Positions 9,951-21,149 of a DNA stretch of 64,000 nucleotides are shown in pieces. Both the position numbers and the translations under genes were made by a program. The notes below the pieces were generated by a model that was given only the letters and a program-made list of their open reading frames with translations, made no database searches and was not told the DNA's origin. The stretch's first letter is position 1; every line of letters starts with the position of its first letter. This stretch comes from Odontocerum albicorne (lineage: Eukaryota; Arthropoda; Insecta; Trichoptera; Odontoceridae): the NCBI GenBank assembly GCA_949825065.1, contig OX463838.1, positions 6,364,251 through 6,428,250 on the forward strand. The letters run 5' to 3'.

Positions 9951-10230
9951 TCGTCGACTACGAGGCCAAGAAACGACGATTTGGCCAAACCATACTAGTC
10001 GATTAGATATCTATAGTATCGCAATCTATTCCTTACAACTTCCTGATGGTACTTGAAAGGAAGACATTACGAGACGAAGTTTTCGTTTCCTACTACAATC
10101 ATAGAATCAACCTAGAATTTATCTGTACGTTATTCTCAAACCAGAACATCTGGAACATCTTTTTACGGCCGTCTTCTATTTGATGATTCTTGACTGTTTT
10201 CAATAAACCAATTATTTTTTTATTTATATA

Positions 10231-10628
10231 TTATTTATAGTTAAGGCATTAACATTGTGGATGTTTAAAGACATTGTAATTTGTTTTATCAAACACTGTT
10301 TATTCCACTTTATGTAACGGTATGACCCTACCGGTTTCAAGATTTTCACCTCAGGGGAAAATCTTGAAACCGGCAGGGTATTTTTTTTAACCTAGCGAGT
10401 TTATTGCCATGTGGCAATCTCTTCCAACCAACCAGAACGATGTTTTTAAAGACCCTAAGTGTTAACCAGGCTGGAATCCTATTTTTAAAAAAATATGGGT
10501 TCCAGCGGGGATTGAACCCGCAACCTCCGGATCGGCAGAAAAGTGTCTTACCACCAGGCCACGTAGGTCGTCAGGGTTATACCGCTATATTAAGTGGAAT
10601 TAACAGTATTTGATAAAATAAATTACAA
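10231..10628. mobile_element. Foldback element, copy 1, with nested SINE
   Basis: Left part ATTTATAGTTAAGGCATTAA leads into an inverted arm (TTGTAATTTGTTTTATCAAA ... TTATTCCACTT) whose partner lies at 10590-10628 (AAGTGGAATTAACAGTATTT ... AATTACAA). The centre holds a second hairpin at 10325-10379, CCGGTTTCAAGATTTTC against its complement. The SINE at 10380-10571 sits in the middle. Related copies are at 19808, 38249 and 42122. No coding capacity; class unknown. Confidence 0.7.
10380..10571 (-). mobile_element. tRNA-derived SINE, near full length, 6-bp target duplication
   Basis: Flanked by CAGGGT on both sides (10374-10379 and 10572-10577). On the minus strand it has a tRNA-like head with A box GTGGCCTGGTGGTAAGACAC and B box GCGGGTTCAATCCCC. 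A body with AGATTGCCACATGGCAAT follows, and an A-rich tail (seen as T8 at 10381-10388). This order and the duplication define a retroposed SINE. It would be transcribed by RNA polymerase III and depends on a LINE for movement. It inserted in the foldback element, so it is the younger of the two. Confidence 0.88.
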
Positions 10629-10647
10629 AAATTATTATTTTTATAAT

Positions 10648-10870
10648 ACATACCTACATCATCCCACCGTTTCTCTCTCGACAGACTTTCCTATATCTAC
10701 ACATATATTTGACTTCTTCTACATCCAAATATATTCTCAACTCCTACGATTCGTTTAACTTTCTACATTTTTTTTTTCAAAATATCATTCCCTTGATCTA
10801 ATCATACTTTCCTTGGTCTTCCTCAACCACACTGTCCACTCGCATTTGGTCTTTATGGTTGTTGTTATGT
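10648..10870 (-). mobile_element. LINE-A 3' fragment
   Basis: Landmarks CATCCCACCGTTTCTCTCTC, CAACTCCTACGATTCG and CTTGATCTAATCATACTTTC place this as a minus-strand LINE-A tail. Confidence 0.65.
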
Positions 10871-11764
10871 GTCATAGTTTATTCGTTTTGTGATAAAAAT
10901 TGTTTTGTGTATGCGCTAAGTATAACATATTTTAATGCAGTTGTGACATTTTCTCATATTTTTATTCTTTGCCGAATAAAATCATATCTGAAATTATTAA
11001 TTGAAATTAATTATGTATATATTCAAACGGAACATTTTTTCAACTATATTTTTCAACCCCTAAAAATATTTTTTACCTGCTGTTAAAATGCTCCATGTAC
11101 ATGGTTAATACAAAACTCTTGTGGTTTTTAAAACACGATATTTCGTTTTATAAGTTACCACATTTCGTATTATACTTTCCTTAATTATAACACAACACAT
11201 AAAAGTAACGATTCGGTTCCAACACCAACGATATAATAGGGGACAAAAAGGTTCCTATTCACAGAGGTCAAGACTTCTTCTTCTTCATGTACCATGTCCG
11301 TTCCTCTTGACGTTGGAGATCACTTCCTTGAAAAATTTTCTGTCTTGCACAGAACTGCTTCTCAATGTTCTCAATACCAATCCATTCGTGAATGTTACGT
11401 TACAAAAACATGCGCCTTCTACCGATTTCGTATCGCTTCTCAATTGTGCTAATCAATGTTAATTCTAGGTATAAGTGATTATTTTCTCTCTCAATATTGA
11501 TCCAGAAAGACATTTTTTTTGATATTGTGGTAATTAAGAGCTCTCGTTTATATTTACGTAATGCAGTGTTTGAGATACGACGAAACCAAAGAACTCGGAG
11601 CATTCCTCATTGAACCCACATTTTAAGTGCTTGTGGCTTAAGGCAAGAATATTGAAATCTTTTTTATGTATTATCTCATTTCATGACAAAGAAAGATCTA
11701 CCAAAAAGGACTTCTCGGTGGAAATAATAAAATTAAACGACGATGTTTAGACTCAACGTTAAAA
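10871..11764. other. No gene seen
   Basis: AT-rich spacer. The part at 11265-11420 (GACTTCTTCTTCTTCATG onward) is less AT-rich and could be an old transposon relic on the minus strand, but I cannot assign it. The small frames at 10859-11086 and 11400-11603 show no domain. Confidence 0.45.
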
Positions 11765-12290
11765 GCTACATTAATGCTACAAAGGAATATTCATATAATT
11801 TTGATGCCACGTCACGAGCTACATTAATGCTACAAAGAAATATTCATATGGTTTTGATGCAACGTCACGAGCTACATTAATGCTACAAAGGAATATTCAT
11901 ATAGTTTTGATGCAACGTCACGAGCTACATTAATGCTACAAAGAAATATTCATATGGTTTTGATGCAACGCCACGAGCTACATTATTGCTACAAAGGAAT
12001 ATTCATATAGTTTTGATGCAACGTCACGAGCTACATTAATGCTACAAAGGAATATTCATAAAGTTTTGATGCAACGTCACGAGCTACATTAATGCTACAA
12101 AGGAATATTCATATAGTTTTGATGCAACGTCACGAGCTACATTAATGCTACAAAGGAATATTCATATAGTTTTGATGCAACGTCACGAGCTACATTAATG
12201 CTACAAAGGAATATTCATATAGTTTTGATGCAACGTCACGAGCTCATTAATGCTACAAGGGAATATTCATATTCTTTTGATGCAAATATT
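11765..12290. repeat. 53-bp tandem repeat, about 10 copies
   Basis: Unit GCTACATTAATGCTACAAAG followed by GAATATTCATATAGTTTTGA and TGCAACGTCACGA; starts at 11765 and 11818 give a 53-bp period. Copies are nearly identical, with a few substitutions and a small deletion in the last one. The direct repeats are adjacent with no unique spacers. Confidence 0.95.
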
Positions 12291-12774
12291 ATTAATTATT
12301 TCTGGCGGAGAGCAGATTTTTGGTAATATCAGAATAATAATTTTAAAAGAGAGCCGAACATTTGTTTCTTTGTCAAAATTCAATAAAAATGCTCTCTTCC
12401 AAATAAACTCTCCTCTTTAAAATAATGAGCAAGCTTATATTTAAGTAAAGAAAAAGGTTTCTTGTCAGTCAAACAATAGATGAATTCTTGGAATATGATT
12501 TCATTGTCTTGATTCGAAAATTTTCTTAATATTTTTTTTAGAAAAGATCAACTGTTTTTTTACTCCTTTTGTTTAAATTTTAATGTGTAAATTTTCAATT
12601 TTAAACACCCTGAAAAAAAGTGTGGAGTTTAGACAGATGGAATAATAATTTCAAGATATTTCTTTTCACGTATTCTTTTAAATTCTTTTTTTAATGTAAA
12701 TTGAAATATTAATTTAAACATTTTAAAAGGAGTATTTTTTTAAGCAACTGGTTGTTTTATACATTAATAATCCT
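12291..12774. other. No gene seen
   Basis: AT-rich spacer with T and A runs. Confidence 0.5.
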
Positions 12775-12935
12775 CAGTGAGATACAAGCAATAGCCTAGT
12801 TTACTGGGGATACGAGAAATGAAAGGCAACAAACCCATATCCATTAAAATTGTATGTCCGAATAAAATAACCTGTTGTTTTTTCACAAATTATGTATATT
12901 TCTTGTCATGTGTAATAATAAATAAAATAAATAAT
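12775..12935 (+). mobile_element. Dispersed family C, copy 1
   Basis: Begins CCTCAGTGAGATACAAGCAA, then CCTAGTTTACTGGGGATACG, and ends in a T/A-rich tail (AATAATAAATAAAATAAAT). Close copies are at 14215-14410 and, reversed, at 62850-63010. The simple-sequence tail suggests a retroposed element, perhaps a LINE 3' UTR or a SINE. No open frame is shared between copies. Confidence 0.65.
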
Positions 12936-13779
12936 TTAAACACAATAAGTATTGTAATTTTAGCTTCTTTTTCCAATAATATAAATTTAAAAATATTTTA
13001 TTTTACCTCGAAATGAGCATTTTCTCTACTTATCATTTGTATGAATATTTCTGACCAAATGCCTGAGGATTTTGCATACAAACCCCGATGGACATTTTAA
13101 CTTACATACGAGTACATCATAATATGATTGAAATATTTTTTATCTCTGTCTCAATCTTATGTCGCTTGCAGAAAAGCTTTTTACTGCTGGTTGCAAGTCA
13201 CATGTAGAGAATGGATATTGTCCCGGTTGTCAGTATGGGCTTAGTGACGAAACTATAGATAATACTTTTTTGCTTGTGCTTTATGTGACAGAATAAATTT
13301 ACTTATAAACATATATTTGATATATTTTCTTGTTTATACAATTCGATAAGCCTTTTATAATAGACAATCTTTAAAAATGTTATAAGTCATAGCTTTAAAT
13401 ACCCTTAAAAAAGTTTTTTTACCGCAAAACCTGAATAAATCATTTTAACTCTCTCACTATAATATTTTTGGCTTTGACTATGAGTATTGACAAAGCACGT
13501 TGCCTGGTTGATTATGTACTTGCTTTTGATTATCTTCATCCTGATTATAATATCTTACTTAAGGAATTTATATAAGTCTTATTTATTAACTAATCTTATC
13601 TATTGAACTAGAAAAAAAATGTTGTGAAATAGTTTCACAATTTATAACGCAATAAAAATAAAAGATTTATTTATAAGATACCACTTTGGTGATATTTTTT
13701 ATCACATTCAAAATGTACAACCATGGACAGTCATGATAACAAATATATCTATCTTAGCCAAACTTAAAATAAAGGATCA
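12936..13779. other. No gene seen
   Basis: AT-rich spacer. The 65-codon frame at 12819-13016 spans family C and is not coding. Confidence 0.5.
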
Positions 13780-14065
13780 CCTTTCGTCATTGTGTATGCG
13801 ACGTGTTCTGCAGTATTACGGCCACATCGTGAGAAGAGAGCCGAATAACCTGGAGAAACTTGTAGTCGTCGTAATCGTTGTTGTAATGAGATCTCGAGGA
13901 AGACCTTAAACCAGATGGAGGGACCTGATCAGGACTGTGACAGAATTTTCAATATCAGATGCTCTCCAATCGACCTGGGTTAGATCCAGATGGAAGAAAA
14001 CCATTAATCGTTGACGGCTGCCGCCATCCTCAGACATGAGGGACAGAACGACGGATGATAAAGTC
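13780..14065 (+). pseudogene. LINE reverse transcriptase C-terminal relic
   Basis: The plus strand reads CMRRVLQYYGHIVRREPNN, LEKLVVVV, then SRGRP, a stop, TRWRDLIRTVTEF and a tail near 13985. The pattern RR-x-L-x-x-x-GH-x-x-RR ... RGRP-x-TRW-x-D is a classic ending of endonuclease/reverse-transcriptase LINE proteins. It differs from LINE-A, so it is another family. The stop inside the GRP-TRW motif and frame changes show decay. Confidence 0.7.
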
Positions 14066-14214
14066 ATCCGCAAAAGCAAACCGATTTTGTATATCTCGAA
14101 TATATGTCGTTAGGACAAATTTTTCGTAAGCAGCTTCATTCATAACGTTCTGAGTGTATATTATTATAAAAGCTTATCTTCAAATTGCTTAACTGGTTTT
14201 TATGGCATCATTTA
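14066..14214. other. Short spacer, nothing seen
   Basis: Between the LINE relic and family C copy 2; no motif recognised. Confidence 0.4.
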
Positions 14215-14410
14215 TCCTCAGTGAGATACAGGCAAAAGCCTAGTTTACTGGGGATACGACAAATGAAAGGCAACAAACCCATATCCTTTAAAATTGTATT
14301 TCCAAATAAAATAACCTGTGGTTTTTTGTATATATTTTTTTTGTAACAATTGTGTATATTTCTTGTCATGTGTAATAATAAATACAAAATAAAAAATAAA
14401 TTTTGAAGAC
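14215..14410 (+). mobile_element. Dispersed family C, copy 2
   Basis: Nearly the same as copy 1 from CCTCAGTGAGATACAGGCAA through GGCAACAAACCCATATCC to TTCTTGTCATGTGTAATAAT. The CTCAGTGAGATACAGGC end is the reverse complement of part of the 39-bp minisatellite unit at 3590-4080. Confidence 0.7.
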
Positions 14411-14830
14411 AATATTGTTTTTTTTTTACAACCGCAAAGGAAGTCGACAAAACAAAAAAATGTACAGTGTACGTCAGAGCGTATTCAATGTTTGATATGA
14501 TGACGTCAGTAAGCGATCGTTTGTGTCAAATGTGGTTTGAAAAGTTCCATGATGATGATTCGACATTAAAAAATTGAGTTTACTATAGAAGGCCAATCAC
14601 AAGATAAAAAAATCAAGGCTTTGATCGAACGATCGAGGTAATTTGGTTTGAAGTGTTCAAAGTGTTTTACGATACAAAAGATTGCTGAGTCTCTAAATAT
14701 ATAAAAAAAACAACTATCTTTAAACATTTGATGCAATTTTGCGTTAGAGTTTGATCTCAAAATACAAAATTACTTTCCGTGTACCCAATTTTTCATCAAA
14801 TTCTAAAAATCATAATTTTCCACGACAAAA
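14411..14830. other. No gene seen
   Basis: AT-rich spacer; the short minus-strand frames here (14208-14450 and 14566-14760) show no domain. Confidence 0.4.
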
Positions 14831-15124
14831 AAGTATTTTATTCTCATTTCGGGTCCCGAGCTTTCGTATTTGAACTTTGCAAACGAGAAACAAACTTGTA
14901 ATTTTGCGGTCAAGATCTTGGAAGATACGAGTTTGCTGAGAGTTCCAACTTCCCAACTGTTTGCAGAGAACGTAACTGAAAGGAAGAAAGACAAATTAAG
15001 CGAAATGAGTATCTTTTCGTCCATCCAGATTGCCAGCCGTTCCCCACAAAACGAAGTACATTTAAGGCTGGTGCTTGTTCTAGAGGTCTACCCTTTTAAC
15101 CTTCTAGTGGTAGTGTTTATTTGA
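14831..15124 (+). other. Unrecognised open stretch, possibly an old coding relic
   Basis: The plus strand is open for roughly 95 codons up to a stop at 15122-15124, with a mixed, protein-like composition (VKILEDTSLLRVPTSQLFAE, then RKKDKLSEMSIFSSIQIASR) and a higher GC content than its flanks. There is no convincing ATG at its start; the first in-frame ATG is internal. The minus strand is also partly open (14803-15024), which weakens the case. I do not recognise a family. It could be an exon or a transposon relic, or chance. Confidence 0.2.
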
Positions 15125-16194
15125 CGCACGACTTATTCTATCCGGACTAACAAACTGATAAAATAAATATTATATTGTAAAAGGGATTTTTCCACTCGTG
15201 TTGATCTATTAATTTATCTTTAATCATAAGATACCATTTTAATAAAAAAAATATAACCTAGGGTTGCCGTATTTGTAAAAGATGAACTAGGACAATGACC
15301 AAAATCTAGAACAATTTCGCGCTTTCAAAAACTAAAACACACGAATCACTTTTATTGTTCGATTTTTTTACATACATAGACTATCCCGTAGTCAACTTGG
15401 TAAGATATATGTCTTTCAACCTGGAGTGAGCAGACTAGATACTCGTTGCTACTCAGTTTTTTTAATAGTTACTTACAGGTTTTAATTTAAGGCTTTTTGA
15501 ATATATATTTAGCAGTTTGGAAGATATTAAAATATGGCTATATACCAGCCAGTTCTAAGTATGTACAATAGATTCTAATTTAAATGCATGACTTTTATAT
15601 TTTTACTACGACAACTGTAAATTATTCATAAGTATTTTAATAAAATGATTAAAATGAAAATAAATAATACGAAGCCAGAGACCTTTGCGAAGCATAATAT
15701 GACATGGACGAATACCAAAGTCAAGGAGGCCAAGATGTAATAGTGCGGTAGGAAAAAACACTTAAGTGTGATTTCCAAAATTCAATATGCGTTGAGAAAT
15801 GTTCCCCGAGCATTGCCAGTTTCGAAACAAAAATCAAATCCGGGAAAATCCGGACACTTGGTTTTTCCACTTAACCACAACATATGCTCATATCCTTAAG
15901 AACAAAAATAATCAGTATATTTAAACGAATTGTTATGTAAATTGCAAAGGTTTCAACAGCTAGCTTGTATGAATTTCTATCAAAATAGTAACAGACCCTA
16001 CAGTCATATGACTAGTCTGTTTTAAAAGTCGTATATCCTGTTGCAGTGCATGCAGATGTAAATGTAGATTCACGCTTTACGCATCTCACGTTCCTTCCTT
16101 CTGAGCCTTATTTTTCTTTCTTCTCAATTTCTACAATCGATTTTTTTATACTGTCCATGACCAAATCAATTCAATGGGCAAGGTATTATGATAG
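15125..16194. other. No gene seen
   Basis: AT-rich spacer. Around 15670-15740 (GAAGCCAGAGACCTTTGCGA onward) the sequence resembles a decayed coding tail but is too damaged to assign. Confidence 0.4.
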
Positions 16195-16700
16195 AGCTTT
16201 TGCCGTTGCTGATCCCATGCCGTGAAATAGTCTACCTCTTTTTGTTAGAGATATGGGTGGCATGTGCATCTTTAAGAAGCACTCGAAGATAACCTTTTTT
16301 GGAAAATATTATGAAAATGTTATGGTATTTGAACACTTCACACATATTACATTTTTTATGGTATCTGAATACTACACACAAACTACAGTGCACCTTAAGC
16401 AAAATACGAGTATATTACTTTCACATATTGGAAGATCTATAAAGAATTATTCACAGTTCATCTTTTCTTCGTAAGTTTCCTTCAATTATCTTAGAAAATA
16501 TGTTTTTTGCATATATGTAGATGTGAGAAAGTACCTAATCTAATAAATGCAGTTATTATCTTCCTATTCTTACACTCAGCATATGTAATATTTACTTGTT
16601 TTATAATATTTTAATGTCAATAATGATGAAGAGTCCCAAGTAAGTGCACCTTTGAGGAGAGTGTTATCTGAGCGGCGCTATATAAATTGATATTTTATTA
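16195..16700 (+). mobile_element. LINE 3' end, CR1/L2-like, second copy
   Basis: Encodes NSLPLFVRDMGGMCIFKKHS on the plus strand, the same C-terminal motif as at 9017-9075 but with the FKKHSK ending kept. A UTR ends in GCGGCGCTATATAAATTGAT and a TATTATTATTATT tail. Only the last few dozen codons are present, consistent with 5' truncation. Confidence 0.65.
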
Positions 16701-17639
16701 TTATTATTTTTAACATCTTTAAGTATGAATATAGTCACTGAGTTCGTCTTGTGTTATTGAAATATATTAACCGGTCCAGTGTAATGTATATATAGTATTG
16801 TATTATAATATTTTTCTCAATGTAGGTGGTATTTCTTTTTTTTTTGGTCTTCAGTGTTATGACTAATGTACAATATTGGATGATTCGTCGATTATATTAA
16901 AATATATTATTGATCAAAAGAAAAAAAACTTCAACTCTGGCAACACAACACTTTCATTATTATATAATTACCATCTACCTGATGGTTTCAACGCATATAG
17001 TATATCTATATTGTCTCCATAAAATTACCAGTAGCAAAAAAATATTTGTTCATGGTTTCAATATCACTTTAAACCTTTAACGGGCATAAGCAGAAATCGG
17101 TCGCATATACAACCACCCTTATGGTTATATTTATAAGGATTCATTTTCTTAATGAAACGTTTTTAAGTAACACAAATGTCAAATTGGCAAATGTAGTGGA
17201 CGGGCAGAGGTCTTATTTAAGACGGATAGTCGTGAAATTAGTTGCATGTTCAGTAACAACGATCTAAACATCCGATCAATTTATTGTCAAAAATGTAAAT
17301 AGGTATTATAAGTAAATCACCATTAATTATATCTCATTTAAGAATTTTATTTCCTGATACAACTTTAACTTAGACATTATTACCTAAACATTCATTGGTC
17401 ACTTTTGCGACCACTGACATGACCCCTGAAATAGGCACAGGTCTCATTTACGACCACTTCATTAAAAAAAAAAAAAAATTTAAATATATTTTCGAAGAAA
17501 TAAAGTAGATTTGATACACATAATAATGATTTATTTAACAAAAAACTCAATATCTCAAAACTAAAAACTTTCCCTATAAAGGGTTATCAATTGCAAACTT
17601 TTAACCCTTTAATTAATTAATTCCGTTGGATTACTAAAA
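16701..17639. other. No gene seen
   Basis: AT-rich spacer with a poly-A run at 17465-17478. No repeats recognised. Confidence 0.5.
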
Positions 17640-18660
17640 GCCTGGATGTTACAATGTATGACTCTTACTCCGGTAGCTCAGTATAGGTAAAACAAGGCTC
17701 AATAAGATCTCAAGATGTCGTGGGAAGAGGTAGGCAGTCGTCAGGGCTTGGGTAGGTATAAATACATAATGAAACACATATTTGCTGTTAATTGGTTATA
17801 TATTTAATCCTGACGAGCTGATACTCCGTCAGGAAAATCAAATGGGCAGATTACTCTCTGATACTCCGCTAGCCTTTCAGATGGACAGGCAGTCGAAGCA
17901 ATTTATTATCAGGGGTAATCTCACAACAGTCCGTTGCGGAATTGTGCCAATTCTCAAAGATTAGATATCGCCAATCTCTAGATTATTCAAATATCACCAT
18001 AAAATGACAAGCAAAAGAGGATAAATAAGGTTCATCTTACTCCAATACAAGACACAATGTATTATCCCAGATCCGCTACAAGTGTAAGACCAGGTCGACT
18101 CGATATGGCCCTCTGACCTTATACTGTTACTACAGGGCCGTTGATGTGAAGAAACCCCCACAGTATGGTTGGTGATCGTCAATTCGTGCCGTAATACAGT
18201 CACACGACTCGGTCCGGTCCTGAAGACTCCAGAATCTTGCGCGCACTCGATGTTGCTGATAGAATCAGTTAGCTTTGACCCGAGAATGAGTTGTACGTCT
18301 ACCTCGAGATCGTCGTTTGGACAACAGTCCACAATCTGATCAATCAAAGACGGAGGTGAAACAAGATCCCTGTTTGCAGATTATCCAGAATTTACCGAAC
18401 AAATTGTATCAAAAATAAAAAACGAACAATCAAATATGTGACAAGCTCTTTGAGTTCGCGAACGGCGCTAAGACGAATAGATGATGGCTTGACAACTTCG
18501 TGGCGAGAATGGAGACTGGGAAGATCGCGCCCCCTGAATTTAAAGGATCTCGCTAACCCCCGCCATATTGGAGCTCTATAGAAAGTTCCTCGTGACCGTT
18601 GAAATAACAATAAATCTTTCCACCCGCCCGTCGTTGTTACTTCGGCAATGAATAGTTTAT
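17640..18660. other. Unassigned higher-GC stretch with small open frames
   Basis: This kilobase is visibly richer in GC than its surroundings. It contains small frames: plus 17782-17964, minus 17994-18347 (117 codons) and minus 18392-18610 (72 codons). None shows a domain I recognise, none repeats elsewhere in the window, and frames on opposite strands do not join into one protein. An old transposon insertion is the likeliest source, but that is inference. Confidence 0.3.
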
Positions 18661-19025
18661 TTAAACTATAACAGCGTCATAAAGTCGAGAATCTTTTTGT
18701 ATAGCATCTGGTAACCTTAAAGGTCATACTTGGATTGCTTAAGAGACAAATGTGCACCCTTCTTTTGAAATATATCTCGAGTGAAGTTTTTTATTTCTTC
18801 CCAGGCGTTGTTTCAATATTTATCTATGACTGCAATAAATTAAGCGCGAGGTATTCCTTTAGAAAAGGGGAAGAGAATTTTTTTGACCCTTTTGGTATTT
18901 CTTTGTTGTCTATCTAGTGCTGAGATATATTAACGATTCGGACATTCGTGATAAATATTTATTTTAAACAACAAAAAAAACAAAAAATATATATTTTTAC
19001 AACATAAATATATTTTAGAATATGT
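18661..19025. other. No gene seen
   Basis: AT-rich spacer; the 60-codon frame at 18735-18917 is not supported. Confidence 0.4.
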
Positions 19026-19070
19026 ACCCTTGTATTCTAAATGAAGGATATTCATTTAGAATACAAGGGT
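19026..19070. repeat. Perfect 20-bp inverted repeat with 5-nt loop
   Basis: ACCCTTGTATTCTAAATGAA is followed by GGATA and then by its exact reverse complement. RNA or single-stranded DNA of either strand would fold into a 20-bp perfect hairpin. Such short perfect palindromes can be tiny foldback relics; function unknown. Confidence 0.9.
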
Positions 19071-19666
19071 AGAACAAATTTCTTCCACTGCTATAGCAGT
19101 GCGCCGATCTCTCAGGGTTAAATGTCACCAGTAATTCTGCCTCAAATTTTTGGCAGATATTCAAATTATGACGAATTATTGATGATATGGTAAAATGAAC
19201 TCATTGGGGTTGGTTTAAAATAACTCAGTGAGAATTTTTAAACAACTGTCTCTAATTACCAGCCATGTTAAATACGTAAATTCTAAAAAAAATGTATTAT
19301 TGCTTTTTCATTAATCGAATATATTCTATCTTTGTGCATAAAGCCCAATCCCAACCAGCCAATGGTTAATATTCCCAAACATCAAGAATACTATTAGTCC
19401 CGTATTATCACATCTAAGTCTTTAGTTCCAGCCCTCTGCTGAGGTAATGAGGCGCTCTAAGGCCGGCGGATGTTATGGCCTGTGATATCATTGTGTTTCT
19501 GCAGGGAATATTTTGCACCCTACTATTTAGGTCATTAAATATCAGGTGTTGCCGCAATACACCCTTGTATTTAGTTCAAAATTTTGCCTAACAATCAGAA
19601 GGTATATCAATATTCGGCTTATTACTTTCGTTAATCTTATTAAAAATAGATCGTACATTGTACGAG
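19071..19666. other. No gene seen
   Basis: Spacer. A GC-richer patch at 19430-19500 (GGCGCTCTAAGGCCGGCGGA) matches nothing I recognise. Confidence 0.4.
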
Positions 19667-20039
19667 TATAGTACGGAAATTCTAGGATGAGTCCTGTGAC
19701 AGCTCACAAATTTGCCCCAATACAACCTAATGTAATGTATTTACCTAAATAACTTGCTATTTATTAGAATTGAGGCTTATATTAAAGTTGATAAAATAAT
19801 AAAAATGGTTGTTTATAGTTAAGACATTAACGTTGTGGAGGTTTAAAGACATTGTAATTTATTTTTATCAAACACTGTTTATTCCACTTTTTTGTTATTT
19901 TGTTTGACAAAAAAGTGGAATAAACAGTGTTTGATAAAAATAAATTAGAATCATTAAAATTACTGAACATCGTTACAAGGTTGTATTGTGGCAAATTTGT
20001 GAGCTGTCACAGGACTCATCCTACATTTTCCGAACTATA
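19667..20039. mobile_element. Terminal-inverted-repeat element with nested foldback
   Basis: Left end TATAGTACGGAAATTCTAGG, then ATGAGTCCTGTGACAGCTCA and CAAATTTGCCCCAATACAAC; the right end at about 19970-20039 is its reverse complement with a few differences. The interior 19735-19795 is nearly identical to 1690-1765. The foldback element at 19808-19949 interrupts the interior, which is continuous in the 1.27-kb copy, so that copy serves as an empty site. Without the insertion the element is about 230 bp. No transposase. Confidence 0.8.
19808..19949. mobile_element. Foldback element, copy 2
   Basis: A GTTGTTTATAGTTAAGACAT lead-in is followed by an arm ATTTTTATCAAACACTGTTT with ATTCCACTTTTTTG, a short loop TTATTTTGTTT, and the inverted arm. 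The stem is about 38 bp and nearly perfect. It is inserted in another inverted-repeat element. Confidence 0.8.
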
Positions 20040-20329
20040 GTAACTTTATTTTAAACTTATAACTTCTAAGTTTGAAAAAACTTGGGCGCGAAAAAAGGCT
20101 GAGAAGAGCCGAATAAATTATACGAAAATGCGCTCACTTAGACTTATAATATATGTTACATTGTTTGACAATGTATTACAGAATTAAATGATTATGGATT
20201 GAAATTCTAGTTAAAAAAAATCCCTTTTTTTTATTTTCTTTTCATTACTGTTTTATTTGAGTTCATTGTCGGTTTAAAAAATAATGGATAAAATAAAAAT
20301 TAAGGTTGTTGTGTTAAACTAGATAAAAT
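20040..20329. other. LINE-A upstream traces
   Basis: AAAAAAGGCTGAGAAGAGCC and GAATAAATTATACG resemble the start of other LINE-A copies (44140 and 47960), so this probably belongs to the LINE-A copy that follows, with a decayed part between. Confidence 0.4.
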
Positions 20330-20600
20330 TACTCTAGGTGCTGTGAGTACGTGGAACGTACGAATGAAGAAAGATTAACAAAACAGTACAAATTTGAGTG
20401 AAATGCGTGGTAGAGGAAGACCAAGGAAAATATATTTGGAACAAGTGAATGATATTTTATAAGATAGGAAAGTAAGAAGTACAAGAAATCTTAGGAACTG
20501 TGTGAAAAGGTGTATTGATGTGGATAAGATAAAATATATGTTTTCTCCTTTCTACTTACCCCAGCAGAAAATGAGGGTATGGTTTGTATTAATGACTTCT
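20330..20600 (+). mobile_element. LINE-A 3' fragment, best coding example
   Basis: This copy shows the family's protein best. VERTNEERLTKQ is in one frame; RGRGRPRKIYLEQVNDIL, a stop, then DRKVRSTRNLRNCVKRCIDV are in another. The array of ERM-NE-RLTKQ, G-GRPRK and STRN-R-CMKR-DVD motifs is a well-known insect LINE protein ending. Frameshift and stop prove it is dead; the reverse transcriptase core is absent. Confidence 0.78.
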
Positions 20601-21149
20601 AGATTAAAACTTGAAAAAGCTTCCAGGGCTCAAATTTAGTAACGAATACTTTATCACTGTGACAACGACTCCATGACGTCTGCCCGGCTCCTAGACATTT
20701 ATTATTTTCTGTACATGGTTATTTATGGCTGAACAACAATTTCTTCCCACCAATCACCTTTTTTTACAAACGTTTCATTCAATTTGAATGACCTCCAAAT
20801 ATTCTGACCAGAGAGTACAAGAAAAAGGTGACTTAAAAATATTTTTCGTTGAACACTCGAAATGAGTTGAGACCTCGCTTTTATTGCGAGAACTTTGTTT
20901 AAAATTATGAGTTAAAATTACCATGAATTCCAATATGAAGGATTTTGTAGAGGTGATAGATTCAGAAAATAAACTCTTGAGCTGTACCGTGAATAAAAAA
21001 CACAAAAATTATTAAAATAGTTAAAAAAGAAAATTGGTTGCTTTGAGATCAAATTATTAAAAATAATAGATTTATTTTACAAAGTAAAAAACTGCAAATA
21101 GTCGAATAACTGCTATATGAATGCGCCGAGAGGAATACAGGGGGTGATA
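20601..21149. other. No gene seen
   Basis: AT-rich spacer; the minus-strand frame at 20775-21005 has no domain. Confidence 0.45.

Noticed and set aside
10500..10571. Functional tRNA gene on the minus strand
   Set aside because: A and B boxes are present but the arms do not fold properly, and it is joined to a SINE body with a target duplication.
11765..12290. Possible CRISPR array
   Set aside because: The 53-bp repeats are directly adjacent with no unique spacers, and the genome is eukaryotic in character.
17994..18347. 117-codon minus-strand frame
   Set aside because: No domain, no copies, no splice or promoter context; kept only as part of an unassigned GC-richer stretch.
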